Below the pieces are notes generated by a model. That model was not told where the DNA came from, did not search any database, and saw only the letters and a list, made by a program, of their open reading frames with translations. A stretch of 64,000 nucleotides of DNA from Actinocatenispora sera (GTDB lineage: Bacteria > Actinomycetota > Actinomycetes > Mycobacteriales > Micromonosporaceae): positions 992,001 through 1,056,000 of the forward strand of contig NZ_AP023354.1 of assembly GCF_018324685.1 (NCBI RefSeq), written 5' to 3'. The translations under genes were made by a program, and so were the position numbers. Positions within the stretch are counted from its first letter, which is position 1; every line of letters begins with the position of its first letter. This document shows, piece after piece, positions 46,133 through 53,691 of this stretch.

Positions 46133-46957
46133 ATGGACGAGCAGGACATCCGCCTCGACACCGCGACCCTGCGGGTGCTGGCCCACCCGCTCCGGCTGAC
46201 CGTGCTCAACCTGCTCCGCGAGCGCGGGCCGGCCACCGCCACCCGCGTCGCCGCCGCGCTGGCCATCAACCCCGGCGCGGCCAGCTACCACCTGCGCCGG
46301 CTCGCCGCCGGCGGGCTGATCGTCGAGGACGAGGACCTCGGCAGCGGGCGGGACCGCTGGTGGAAGGCGGCGCACCGGCAGTCGATCCACGACCCGTCGG
46401 CCGGGCCGGCGGACCACCGGGCGGCCGGCCGGGCGTACACGCACGCCCTGGTGCTGGCCCGGATCGAGCAGCTGCGCCGGGCCGCGCAGGAGGTCCCGCT
46501 GCTGCCCCGGGAATGGGCCGACGTCAGCACGTACGGAGACTTCACGCTGACGCTCACCCCGTCCGAGGTGGCGCGGCTGCGCGCCGAGCTGTTCGACGTG
46601 ATCCGCCGGTACCGGGACGAGCCCGCCGCCGACGCCGCGGCCGGCGTGCCGGTGTCGGTGCAGGTTCAGGCGTTCCCGGTGCCCGGCACGATCCCACTCG
46701 AACCGCCGCCGGACGTCACGGTGCCGCACGATCCGAGGCCGCACGATCCGGGGCCACTCCAACCCGCGCCGGACGATGCGGAGCCCCTCGAACCGGGGCC
46801 GCACGATCCGAGGCCGCTCGAACCGGGGCCGCACGATCCGAGGCCGCTCGAGCCGGGGCGGCACGAGCCGGAGCCGCCCGAAGCGGAGCCGCCCGAAGCG
46901 GGGCCGCGCGAGCCGGGGCCGCGCGAGCCGGCGCCACGCGAACCGGGGCCGGCATGA
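46133..46957 (+). CDS. ArsR-type winged-helix regulator with Pro/Glu-rich C-terminal repeats
   Basis: The 274-residue protein has an N-terminal winged helix (TLRVLAHPLRLTVLNLLRER, RVAAALAINPGAASYHLRRL, GGLIVEDEDLGSGRDRWWKA), a helical effector part (ALVLARIEQLRRAAQEVPLL, YGDFTLTLTPSEVARLRAEL) and about 85 residues of charged Pro-rich repeats (PHDPRPLEPG-type, 46730-46950). The folded part resembles the ArsR-like regulators that precede MFS exporters in actinobacteria. Leaderless ATG; operator palindrome upstream. Its stop overlaps the MFS start (ATGA), so both are one regulated unit. Confidence 0.87.
   Translation: MDEQDIRLDTATLRVLAHPLRLTVLNLLRERGPATATRVAAALAINPGAASYHLRRLAAGGLIVEDEDLGSGRDRWWKAAHRQSIHDPSAGPADHRAAGRAYTHALVLARIEQLRRAAQEVPLLPREWADVSTYGDFTLTLTPSEVARLRAELFDVIRRYRDEPAADAAAGVPVSVQVQAFPVPGTIPLEPPPDVTVPHDPRPHDPGPLQPAPDDAEPLEPGPHDPRPLEPGPHDPRPLEPGRHEPEPPEAEPPEAGPREPGPREPAPREPGPA
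46799..46858 (+). repeat. 30-bp tandem repeat encoding a LEPGPHDPRP-type unit
   Basis: The segment CTCGAACCGGGGCCGCACGA plus GATCCGAGGCC-type sequence recurs with a 30-bp period, then decays into 15-18-bp variants up to 46950. It lies inside the winged-helix regulator gene. Confidence 0.65.
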
Positions 46958-48228
46958 GCGGGGCCGTGGCGCGCGGGCGTTCCCGCGAGGGCGACACCGC
47001 CGCAACCGCGGTCGTCCGGCCGGCACACCGCGACCCGAACGTGCTGCGCTGGCTCACCGCGTACACCGCGTCGGTGACCGGGGACCTGGTCTACTTCCTC
47101 GCGCTGTCCTGGGCCGCCACCCGCATCGCCGGCCCCTCGTACGTCGGGCTGGTCGTCGCGTGCGGCGCGGTGCCACGGGCAGTACTGATGCTCGCCGGTG
47201 GCGTGGTCGCCGACCGGTTCGGGCCGCGCCGGATCGCGGTGGCCAGCGACACCACCCGCTGCGTCGTGATCGGCGCGGTCGCCGTCACGATCCTGCTGAC
47301 CTCGCCCGGCCTCGGCCTGCTGATCGCCGCCGCGGTGGTCTTCGGCGTGGTGGACGCGCTGTTCATGCCGGCCGTCGGCGCGTTCCCGCCGCGGATCACC
47401 ACGTCCGGTCAGCTCGCCCGGCTGCAGGGCATGCGCGGGTTGTCGATCCGGCTCAGCAACGCGGTCGGCCCGATGCTGGCCGGCGTCGTCCTCGCGACCG
47501 GCAGCTCACCGGCGGCCTTCGGCGCGGCCAGCGCCCTGTTCGCGGTCTCGCTGCTCCTGCTGCTTCGGGTGCGCACCACCCCGGCGCCGGCCGCCACCCG
47601 GGTACCGGCCTGGCGCGGGCTCGGCGAGGGCCTGCGCTACCTGCGCGGGCACCGGGTGCTGGCTCCGCTGGTCGTGGTCGTCGGCCTGAGCGAGATGTGC
47701 TTCAGCGGCCCGGTCGGTCTCGGCCTGGTACTGCTCGCCGACGAGCACGGGTGGGGCGCCACCGGGATGGGCTGGATCGCCAGCGCGTTCAGCGTCGGCG
47801 GCGCCGCGGCCGCGCTGCTGGTCGCGGCGCGCCGCCGGATTCCGCGGGCCGGCCTGGTCTCCGCCGGCGCGCTGCTCGCCACCGCCGCCGGTACCGCCGG
47901 GATCGGATTCGCGCCGAGCCTGCCGCTGGCCGTACTGCTGGGCGGGTCGATGGGGTTGACCAGCGGCGTCACCAGCACACTGACCGGCGCGCTGGTGCAG
48001 ACCGAGGCTGATCCCGGCTACCTCGGCCGGATCACCGCGGTCACCACGCTCGGCACCCTGGGGCTCGCGCCGATCCTGTTCCCCGCCGTCGGCCTCACCG
48101 TCGCCGCCTGGGGCTCGGCCGCGTTCTTCACCGGCTGCGCCGCGATCTGCCTGATCGCCGCCGCGGTCGGCCTCGCCGCCCGTGCGCTCCGGCGGGCCGA
48201 ACTGCACCCCGCCGGTACGTCCGGGTAG
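46954..48228 (+). CDS. MFS exporter
   Basis: The 424-residue protein has 12 predicted helices after a 30-residue basic head. Marks include LRWLTAYTASVTGDLVYFLA, the motif A-like GGVVADRFGPRRIAVASDTT, QGMRGLSIRLSNAVGPMLAG and GLRYLRGHRVLAPLVVVVGL. It fits the enterobactin/macrolide-exporter group (EntS/MefA-like) whose genes often follow an ArsR-type regulator. ATG 46954 overlaps the regulator stop. Substrate unknown; a tandem-repeat region follows. Confidence 0.88.
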   Translation: MSGAVARGRSREGDTAATAVVRPAHRDPNVLRWLTAYTASVTGDLVYFLALSWAATRIAGPSYVGLVVACGAVPRAVLMLAGGVVADRFGPRRIAVASDTTRCVVIGAVAVTILLTSPGLGLLIAAAVVFGVVDALFMPAVGAFPPRITTSGQLARLQGMRGLSIRLSNAVGPMLAGVVLATGSSPAAFGAASALFAVSLLLLLRVRTTPAPAATRVPAWRGLGEGLRYLRGHRVLAPLVVVVGLSEMCFSGPVGLGLVLLADEHGWGATGMGWIASAFSVGGAAAALLVAARRRIPRAGLVSAGALLATAAGTAGIGFAPSLPLAVLLGGSMGLTSGVTSTLTGALVQTEADPGYLGRITAVTTLGTLGLAPILFPAVGLTVAAWGSAAFFTGCAAICLIAAAVGLAARALRRAELHPAGTSG

Positions 48229-48251
48229 CCGCCGGTCTACCGAATCAGCGA

Positions 48252-48347
48252 ACTGCCGGGCTGGCAAGCTTCCGGCCTGACGGACTGCCGACCTGACGGA
48301 CTGCCGGGCTGGCAAGCTTCCGGCCTGACGGACTGCCGACCTGACGG
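48252..48347. repeat. 48-bp direct repeat (two copies, made of 16-bp sub-units)
   Basis: Copies start at 48252 and 48300 (each ACTGCCGGGCTGGCAAGC...); a decaying third copy follows to about 48450. Each 48-bp unit is three related 16-bp pieces of the form ACTGCCGNCCTGACGG. No gene is evident in 48229-48572. Confidence 0.85.
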
Positions 48348-48456
48348 ACTGCCGGGCTGACGGACTGCCGGGCTGGCGGGCTGCCGGCTGGCGAGCTGCC
48401 GGGCCGGCGGGCTCCCGGCCTGGCGGACTGCCGGCTTGACGGGCTGCCGGGGTCAC

Positions 48457-48525
48457 GGGCTGCGGGCTGCGGGCTGCGGGCTGCGGGCTGCGGGCTGCGG
48501 GCTGCGGGCTGCGGGCTGCGGGCTG
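48457..48525. repeat. Perfect heptanucleotide array (GGGCTGC)x~10
   Basis: Sixty-nine bases consist of nine full GGGCTGC units plus six bases of a tenth, without a mismatch. The array ends 33 bases before the -10 box of the VOC gene. Confidence 0.95.
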
Positions 48526-48558
48526 GTGCGAACGCGCAGCGCGGGTCGGCCGGTTCGG

Positions 48559-48564
48559 TAGGCT
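48559..48564 (+). promoter_or_regulatory. -10 box TAGGCT of the VOC-protein gene
   Basis: TAGGCT is followed by eight bases and ATG 48573; no ribosome site, so probably leaderless. Confidence 0.55.
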
Positions 48565-48572
48565 GCGCCGCC

Positions 48573-48965
48573 ATGGAAGCATCGACGTCCTTCATCCATC
48601 ACGTCGGCGTGTTCGCGTCGGACTTCGAGGCGAGCGAACGGTTCTACACCGCCGCGCTGGAGACGCTCGGCATCGTCGCCGGCTACCGGACCGAGACGGT
48701 GGCCGAGTACTGGCATCCCGAGCGGGACACCCCGTCGCTGTCGCTGGAGACCGCGGAGAAAGCGCGGGACGCCACCCGCGGGATGCACCTCGCGTTCGCC
48801 GCGGACGGCCGGGACGCGGTCGACGTCTTCCATGCGGTCGCGGTGTCGGCCGGAGGTACGTCGCGACACGCTCCCCGCTTCTGGAACGAGTACCGCGCCT
48901 ACTGCGCGTTCGTCAGCGACCCCGACGGAAACAACATCGAGGCGGTACACAAGGAGAACGGCTAG
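48573..48965 (+). CDS. VOC (glyoxalase/bleomycin-resistance) superfamily protein
   Basis: The 130-residue protein has one VOC module pair: FIHHVGVFASDFEASERFYT, ALETLGIVAGY, GMHLAFAADGRDAVDVFHAV and YCAFVSDPDGNNIEAVHKEN. The metal-ligand His (HHVGV) and Glu (NNIEAV) are in place. Such single-domain proteins dimerise; they may be lyases, dioxygenases or drug-binding proteins. ATG 48573 is set by the -10 box. A heptanucleotide array sits where an upstream promoter element would be. Confidence 0.87.
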   Translation: MEASTSFIHHVGVFASDFEASERFYTAALETLGIVAGYRTETVAEYWHPERDTPSLSLETAEKARDATRGMHLAFAADGRDAVDVFHAVAVSAGGTSRHAPRFWNEYRAYCAFVSDPDGNNIEAVHKENG

Positions 48966-49059
48966 CCACACGACCCAGCCACGGACCCGCCGACCCGGCG
49001 CAGGCATCGACCGGGACGGCGTGGGACCAGCCAAGGCTCGCAGTGGGGCGTCGGCGCAC

Positions 49060-49334
49060 CGGCCACGAGTCGCGGAGCCGGCCGAGGCGGACGTGGAACC
49101 TGGGCGGCGCGGAACCGGGCCGGGCCGGCGCGACAGACAGACGACGCCGGACCCGTGGCGGGCTCGGCGCGCGAACGAGCAGCCCGCGCCGAGCGGAACG
49201 ACGAGTCAGCCGACGCGGCGAACGCCGTCGCCGCGCCGGCCACGGGTCGCGGAACCGCCCGGGCCGCGCGGAGCCGGGCCGGCCGGGCGGCAGACAGACG
49301 ACGCCGGACGCGTGGCGGGCTCGGCGCGCACGAG
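49060..49334. repeat. Imperfect direct repeats downstream of the lactate-monooxygenase-like gene
   Basis: A segment near 49061 (GGCCACGAGTCGCGG...) recurs near 49238 (GGCCACGGGTCGCGG...); both end in CAGACAGACGACGCCGGAC plus CGTGGCGGGCTCGGCGCG. TCAGCCGACNCGGCG at 49205 also copies the end of the gene at 49359. The 393-base gap 48966-49358 holds no convincing gene; it looks like duplicated, decayed gene-end sequence. Confidence 0.65.
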
Positions 49335-49358
49335 CTGTTGCGCTGAGCGGGTGACGGA

Positions 49359-50522
49359 TCAGCCGACCCGGCGGAGGGCGTCGGGGGTGAGGTCGGCGAG
49401 CGTCGGGTAGCCGTCGACCGCCATGATCAGGTCCAGTTCGGCGAGCAGTGAGCGCAGCACGTGCACCGCACCGGCGGTGCCGCGCAAGGCCAGCCCGTAC
49501 GCGTAGGGCCGGCCGATGCCGACGGCCGTGGCGCCGAACGCGAGCGCCTTCGCGATGTCCGCGCCGGACCTGACGCCCGAGTCGAACAGCACCGGCCGGC
49601 CGTCGCTGGCGGCGACGATCTCCGGCAGTACGTCCAGGGTCGGCAGCCCGCCGTTCGCCTGCCGCCCACCGTGGTTGGAGCAGTAGATGGCGTCGACGCC
49701 GCCGTCCAGCGCGCGGCGCGCGTCGTCCGGGTGGCAGATGCCCTTGACCACCAGCGGCAGCGTGGTGAGCGACCGCAGCCACGGCAGGTCGTCCCAGGTC
49801 AGCGGGTTGCCGAACAGCTGCACCCACTTCAGCACGGTGGCGCGCGGATCCTGCTCCGGCGGCTGGCCGAGCAGCCGGCGGAACACCGGGTCGGACGTGT
49901 AGTTGGTCAGGCACTTCCCGCGCAGCTGCGGGAAGTTGCCGCTCGCCAGGTCACGGGGTCGCCAGCCGGTGATCCAGGTGTCGAGCGTGACGACGATCCC
50001 CTTGTACCCGGCGGCCTCGGCCCGGCTCACCAGGCTCGCCGCGAGGTCCCGGTCGGTCGGCGTGTACAGCTGGAACAGCCCCGGCGTCGGGCCGAGCGCA
50101 CCGGCGACGTCCTCCAGCGGGTCCTCGCTCAGCGTCGACGCGACCATCGGTACGCCGGTCTGCGCCGCGGCCCGCGCCGTCGCCAGGTCACCGTGCCCGT
50201 CCTGGCTGCACAGGCCGAGCAGGCCGATCGGGGCCAGGAACACCGGCGCCGGCAGGTCCAGGTCGAACAGCCGTACCGACAGGTCGCGCTGCGCGGCGCC
50301 GACGAACATCCGCGGTACCAGCCCCCACCGCTCGAACGCGGCGACGTTGGCACGCTGGGTGTGCTCGTCACCGGCGCCGCCCGCCACGTACGACCAGACC
50401 GACGGCGGCAACGCCTGCTCGGCCCGCGCCGCCAGCTCGGCGTACGCCATCGGCAGGTCGGGCAGGGTGCCGAACAACGCCTGGAAGTAGAGCTCGTTCT
50501 GGTAGTCGCCGAATGCGGGCAT
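49359..50522 (-). CDS. FMN-dependent alpha-hydroxy-acid oxidase (lactate 2-monooxygenase-like)
   Basis: The 387-residue protein has a TIM-barrel alpha-hydroxy-acid oxidase fold: [80 protein letters not shown], the catalytic His in [33 protein letters not shown] and [10 protein letters not shown]. Length and the N-terminal [15 protein letters not shown] match mycobacterial lactate 2-monooxygenase, which turns lactate and O2 into acetate, CO2 and water. GGAGGAG lies upstream of ATG 50522. The divergent neighbour has a LexA box. Confidence 0.88.
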   Translation of the reverse strand: MPAFGDYQNELYFQALFGTLPDLPMAYAELAARAEQALPPSVWSYVAGGAGDEHTQRANVAAFERWGLVPRMFVGAAQRDLSVRLFDLDLPAPVFLAPIGLLGLCSQDGHGDLATARAAAQTGVPMVASTLSEDPLEDVAGALGPTPGLFQLYTPTDRDLAASLVSRAEAAGYKGIVVTLDTWITGWRPRDLASGNFPQLRGKCLTNYTSDPVFRRLLGQPPEQDPRATVLKWVQLFGNPLTWDDLPWLRSLTTLPLVVKGICHPDDARRALDGGVDAIYCSNHGGRQANGGLPTLDVLPEIVAASDGRPVLFDSGVRSGADIAKALAFGATAVGIGRPYAYGLALRGTAGAVHVLRSLLAELDLIMAVDGYPTLADLTPDALRRVG

Positions 50523-50793
50523 CGCGGTCTCCTCCTCGTCGCACTCGTCGCAGCGAGACTCTGCCATCTCGGCGCGCGGACCGCCGCCCGGCCGCTCGAT
50601 CCGTACCGCCACGGGTCGCGCCGCAAATCCTCCTCGAAGGCTGCTCGGCGTCCCTCCCCGAAGCCTGCTCGGCGGCCGGCCAGCGCCGGCCCGGGAGCCG
50701 TTGCACCACGCGTCCCGCGGGTGCCGCCGACCAGGCGGGGGTGGTGCTCCGGCCGCCTCGCACCGCCCGATCGGGGGCCAAAACAGTGGTTGT

Positions 50794-50809
50794 TCGAACA
50801 TATGTTCGA
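50794..50809. promoter_or_regulatory. LexA (SOS) box
   Basis: TCGAACATATGTTCGA is a perfect 16-bp palindrome matching the actinobacterial LexA consensus TCGAAC-N4-GTTCGA at every fixed position. It abuts the -10 box (TAGACT, 50810-50815) of the PPOX-like gene, where a bound repressor would block polymerase. Confidence 0.88.
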
Positions 50810-50815
50810 TAGACT
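50810..50815 (+). promoter_or_regulatory. -10 box TAGACT of the PPOX-like gene
   Basis: TAGACT, seven bases, ATG 50823: leaderless geometry, directly downstream of the LexA palindrome. Confidence 0.65.
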
Positions 50816-50822
50816 AGGACCC

Positions 50823-51395
50823 ATGGTCACCTGGGCAGAGTTCGCCGAAGCGGCACCCGAGCTGGCCGAGGCCATCCGTGACCTCGTGCACCAGTTCGGG
50901 CAGGGCTTCGGCTTCCTCGCCACGGTCCGCCGCGACGGCGGCCCGCGGGTCCATCCGGTCAGCCCGGTGATCACCGATGACGGGCTGTTCTGCTTCCTGA
51001 TCGACTCGCCGAAGCGGCTCGACCTGGAGCGCGACGGGCGCTATGCGCTGCACTCGTTCCCGGCCGACGACCGCGACGACGAGGCATATCTGGCCGGCCA
51101 CGCGATCCCGGTGCGGGACCGCGGTCGACTGGCCCGGCTCGCCCAGCTCGGCCGTGCCGCCGGCACGGTCGACTGGCACCTGTTCGAGTTCCTCATCGAT
51201 GCCGCGATGGTCGGTCGCCGCGACCGCCCAGCCGTCACGCCCGGTCGCCCGGGCGCCGGCTCCGCCCACATCACCGTCTGGCGCGCACCCAACGACCCGA
51301 CCGCATCGGGCAGCCCAACTGCGCCGTGCAGCCCAACCGGGCTCGACCGCACCACCGCGCCAGGCGCACCGTTCACGATCATGGAGGCTCCGTGA
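50823..51395 (+). CDS. PPOX-class (pyridoxamine 5'-phosphate oxidase-like) flavin/F420-binding protein
   Basis: The 190-residue protein has the split-barrel core QGFGFLATVRRDGGPRVHPV, SPVITDDGLFCFLIDSPKRL and DGRYALHSFPADDRDDEAYL, then a helical part and a Thr/Pro-rich tail (DPTASGSPTAPCSPTGLDRT). PPOX-like proteins bind FMN, F420 or haem; most are uncharacterised reductases. The promoter has a perfect LexA palindrome, implying DNA-damage induction. The stop overlaps the start of the next gene (GTGA). The tail is unlike the usual 130-150 aa members and probably disordered. Confidence 0.8.
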   Translation: MVTWAEFAEAAPELAEAIRDLVHQFGQGFGFLATVRRDGGPRVHPVSPVITDDGLFCFLIDSPKRLDLERDGRYALHSFPADDRDDEAYLAGHAIPVRDRGRLARLAQLGRAAGTVDWHLFEFLIDAAMVGRRDRPAVTPGRPGAGSAHITVWRAPNDPTASGSPTAPCSPTGLDRTTAPGAPFTIMEAP

Positions 51396-52012
51396 CCAGC
51401 TTCGCCGCATCCGCAACCGGCGCCGGCATCACCCTGGTCGGCGAGATCGTCGACCTCGACTCCCGCAACGGATCCGATCTGTCCCGCATGTCGGTCCGCT
51501 GGCTCGGCGTCACCGTCGGCCCGACCGGCGCGTACCGCACGGTCCGCTCCGACCCGAGCTCCGCTGGCGACGACCCCCGTGCCGGTGCGCCGACGGCCGA
51601 CAGCGCCGGCCACCCGACGTCCGCTCCATCCCCCGGTGCCGCGGCCCGCGATACCGCAGCCGGTGGCGTCGCACCCGCCGCGGCCGCGGCGAGCGGTGCC
51701 GCGCCCGGCGCGGCCGCGGCGAGCGGTGCCGCGCCCGGCGCTGCCGCGACGGGCGGTGTCGCGGCGGGTGATGTCCGGGGCGGCGGGGCCCCGGGCGATT
51801 GGGGCTCCGGCGCGTTCTTCGCCTCCGCCATGCGCGCCGCGGACGGCGGCGGCGCACCGTTCGTGCCGCCGCAGCGCAGCGGCGGCGACGACGACCCGAG
51901 CCGTTCCCACCGTCCCGACCAGGACCGACGCCCCGGCCGCCGCGGGCTGACCGGTTCGATCCGCCGCCTCATCGACGGACCGCAGGGCCGACACCGCCGC
52001 ACTCATCACTGA
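51392..52012 (+). CDS. Ala/Gly-rich hypothetical protein co-transcribed with the PPOX gene
   Basis: The 206-residue product starts MTSFAASATGAGITLVGEIV, with a short beta-like head (DLDSRNGSDLSRMSVRWLGV, VGPTGAYRTV). A long low-complexity middle follows, with SGAAPGAAA repeats (51690-51745), then GSGAFFASAMRAADGGGAPF and a basic tail (RRGLTGSIRRLIDGPQGRHR). GGAGG lies before GTG 51392, which overlaps the PPOX stop, so it belongs to the same LexA-controlled unit. No family recognised; the basic tail could bind nucleic acid, which is speculation. Confidence 0.6.
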   Translation: MTSFAASATGAGITLVGEIVDLDSRNGSDLSRMSVRWLGVTVGPTGAYRTVRSDPSSAGDDPRAGAPTADSAGHPTSAPSPGAAARDTAAGGVAPAAAAASGAAPGAAAASGAAPGAAATGGVAAGDVRGGGAPGDWGSGAFFASAMRAADGGGAPFVPPQRSGGDDDPSRSHRPDQDRRPGRRGLTGSIRRLIDGPQGRHRRTHH

Positions 52013-52120
52013 CCTCACTCCTCGCCCCCGCCCGGCCCACCCTCCCCCGGGGTGGGCCGGGCGCCCCCGCTTCGGCCCTGTAGAGTGTGAGCGGTTCACT
52101 CGACCCGGTCGGGTGAGCAC

Positions 52121-52191
52121 GCGGGTGTAGTTCAATGGCAGAACTTCAGCTTCCCAAGCTGACAGTGCGGGTTCGATTCCCGTCACCCGCT
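52121..52191 (+). tRNA. tRNA-Gly (anticodon CCC)
   Basis: The 71-base cloverleaf has acceptor GCGGGTG/CACCCGC, D stem GTTC/GAAC, anticodon stem TCAGC/GCTGA with loop TTCCCAA (anticodon CCC, reads GGG), T arm GCGGG-TTCGATT-CCCGT, then an encoded CCA at 52192-52194. It is the likely attachment gene of the integrative element that begins directly after it. Confidence 0.96.
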
Positions 52192-52200
52192 CCACCACGA

Positions 52201-52235
52201 AAGGCCAGGTCAGGGCACACGCCCGACCTGGCCTT
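52201..52235. terminator. Terminator hairpin between tRNA-Gly and integrase
   Basis: AAGGCCAGGTC and GACCTGGCCTT form an 11-bp perfect stem, extended by an inner GGG/CCC, just after the tRNA. It likely stops tRNA transcription and transcription from int, which converges. Confidence 0.75.
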
Positions 52236-52283
52236 CGTCGTTGCCACTGCCTTTAGTTGATCTTGCGTGCCATTACCGTGCCA

Positions 52284-53447
52284 TTAGCCGGCCGGCACCA
52301 GAGCACCCGCGGGCGGGTCCTCCGGCTCGTCATCGCCCCCGCCGGGAAGCTTCCGATCGAGCGCGTCGGCGATGGCCCGGTCAGCCTCCGACGTGGCGTG
52401 CTGGTAGATCAGCGCGGCGTTCATGCTGTCGTGCCCCATCCGCGCCATCAGGTCACGGGTGCTCGCCCCGGACGAAGCCGCCAGCGTGTTGCCGGTGTGC
52501 CGCAGGTCGTGAAAGTGCAGCCCCGGCTTCCCGATCTTGGTCACCGCCTCCTTCCACGCAGTCACCTTGTTGAAGTTGCTGCGCTTGAGAACAGCCCCCT
52601 TCGGACCGGTGAACACCCAGGCGTCCGGGTCGTCGCCGACGTAGTCCGCCAGGTGCCGCCGCAGCTCCGGTACCAGGCTCGCCGGGATCGACACCGTCCG
52701 CAGACCGGCACGCGACTTCGGCGGCCCGAGCAGCACACCGCCGGATCGCTCCACGAACGCTTGCCGAACGCGCACGGTCCGCACCGACAGGTCCAGGTCC
52801 CGCCGCTGTAACGCGGTCACCTCCCCGTACCGGAGGCTCGCGAAGGTGGCGAGCAGCACCAGGGCGAAGAACCGGTCCGGCATCTCTGCCGCCAGGTCGT
52901 ACACCTCGGTCACGTTCAGCGTTGGCCGCTCCGCCGGGTCCTCCGCGTCGGCGCCCGGGATGCGGCACGGGTTGCGCGGGAGGATGTTGTCTTCGTTCAC
53001 CGCGGTCATCAGCACGGCCCGCAGCAGCCGGTACGCCTTCGCCGCCATGCTTGCCGAAACACCCTTGCCGAGCAGCTCGGCCCGCCACTCCCGCACCATC
53101 GCCGTCGACAGCTTGCTGAGCGGCACGCCACCCAGGTACGGCGCGATGTGCTTGCCGAGCAGCCACCGGTACAGGTCCACCGTGCGAGGTCGGAGCTTCG
53201 GCCGCTGCGCGATCCACCGGTCCGCGTAGTCGCGCAGCAGCACCTTGCCCCGCTCCGGATCGATCCACTCGCCCCGCGCCACCTGCCCCTCAACGATCGC
53301 CAAGGCACGCAGAGCCAGCGGCCGCGTTGGATAGGTCTCGGCGCCGTTGCGCATCCGCCCATCCGGCCCCGGATACCGGACCTGAAACCGTCCTGACGGC
53401 AGCTTGCGCACGTTGCCGAAATGGCGGTGGCCCTCCTTGTTGGGCAT
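52284..53447 (-). CDS. int: Tyrosine integrase of the AICE
   Basis: The 387-residue recombinase has an N-terminal AP2-like arm (KLPSGRFQVRYPGPDGRMRN), a core-binding SAM-like domain (LLRDYADRWIAQRPKLRPRT, KHIAPYLGGVPLSKLSTAMV) and a catalytic domain with R206 (FASLRYGEV), H313-x-x-R316 (HDLRHTGNTL), H339 (MGHDSM) and Y348 (AALIYQHAT). It mediates site-specific integration at the adjacent tRNA-Gly. Its ATG overlaps the excisionase stop by one base (TGATG), so int and xis are coupled. The gene reads toward the att site, as in pSAM2. Confidence 0.96.
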   Translation of the reverse strand: MPNKEGHRHFGNVRKLPSGRFQVRYPGPDGRMRNGAETYPTRPLALRALAIVEGQVARGEWIDPERGKVLLRDYADRWIAQRPKLRPRTVDLYRWLLGKHIAPYLGGVPLSKLSTAMVREWRAELLGKGVSASMAAKAYRLLRAVLMTAVNEDNILPRNPCRIPGADAEDPAERPTLNVTEVYDLAAEMPDRFFALVLLATFASLRYGEVTALQRRDLDLSVRTVRVRQAFVERSGGVLLGPPKSRAGLRTVSIPASLVPELRRHLADYVGDDPDAWVFTGPKGAVLKRSNFNKVTAWKEAVTKIGKPGLHFHDLRHTGNTLAASSGASTRDLMARMGHDSMNAALIYQHATSEADRAIADALDRKLPGGGDDEPEDPPAGALVPAG

Positions 53448-53671
53448 CAGGCCACCTCCCGCAGCCCGCGCCACACGTCGGAGACGGTCATGGCCTCGAC
53501 CCTGCCGGCGTGGACATGCGCCCACACGTCGGAGCTGAGCAGCCGGACGCTGCGGCCGACCTTGTGGAACGGGATGCGCCGCTCGGCGACGAGCCGACGG
53601 ACGTAGCGGGTACTCATCTTCATGACCGCCGCCGCTTCCTCAACGGTCAACACACTGTCCTCTATGGACAT
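53447..53671 (-). CDS. xis: Excisionase / helix-turn-helix DNA-binding protein
   Basis: The 74-residue protein has the MerR-like excisionase fold: VLTVEEAAAVMKMSTRYVRR, LVAERRIPFHKVGRSVRLLS, SDVWAHVHAG. ATG 53671 has GGAGG eight bases upstream, preferred over an earlier in-frame ATG at 53695. It should direct excision together with Int, whose gene it precedes with one base of overlap. Confidence 0.9.
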   Translation of the reverse strand: MSIEDSVLTVEEAAAVMKMSTRYVRRLVAERRIPFHKVGRSVRLLSSDVWAHVHAGRVEAMTVSDVWRGLREVA

Positions 53672-53691
53672 ACGAGAATCCTCCCCAGGTC

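Noticed and set aside
48252-48525. CRISPR-like array
   Set aside because: Units are contiguous without unique spacers and no cas genes are near; it is a tandem repeat. No CRISPR array was seen elsewhere in the window.
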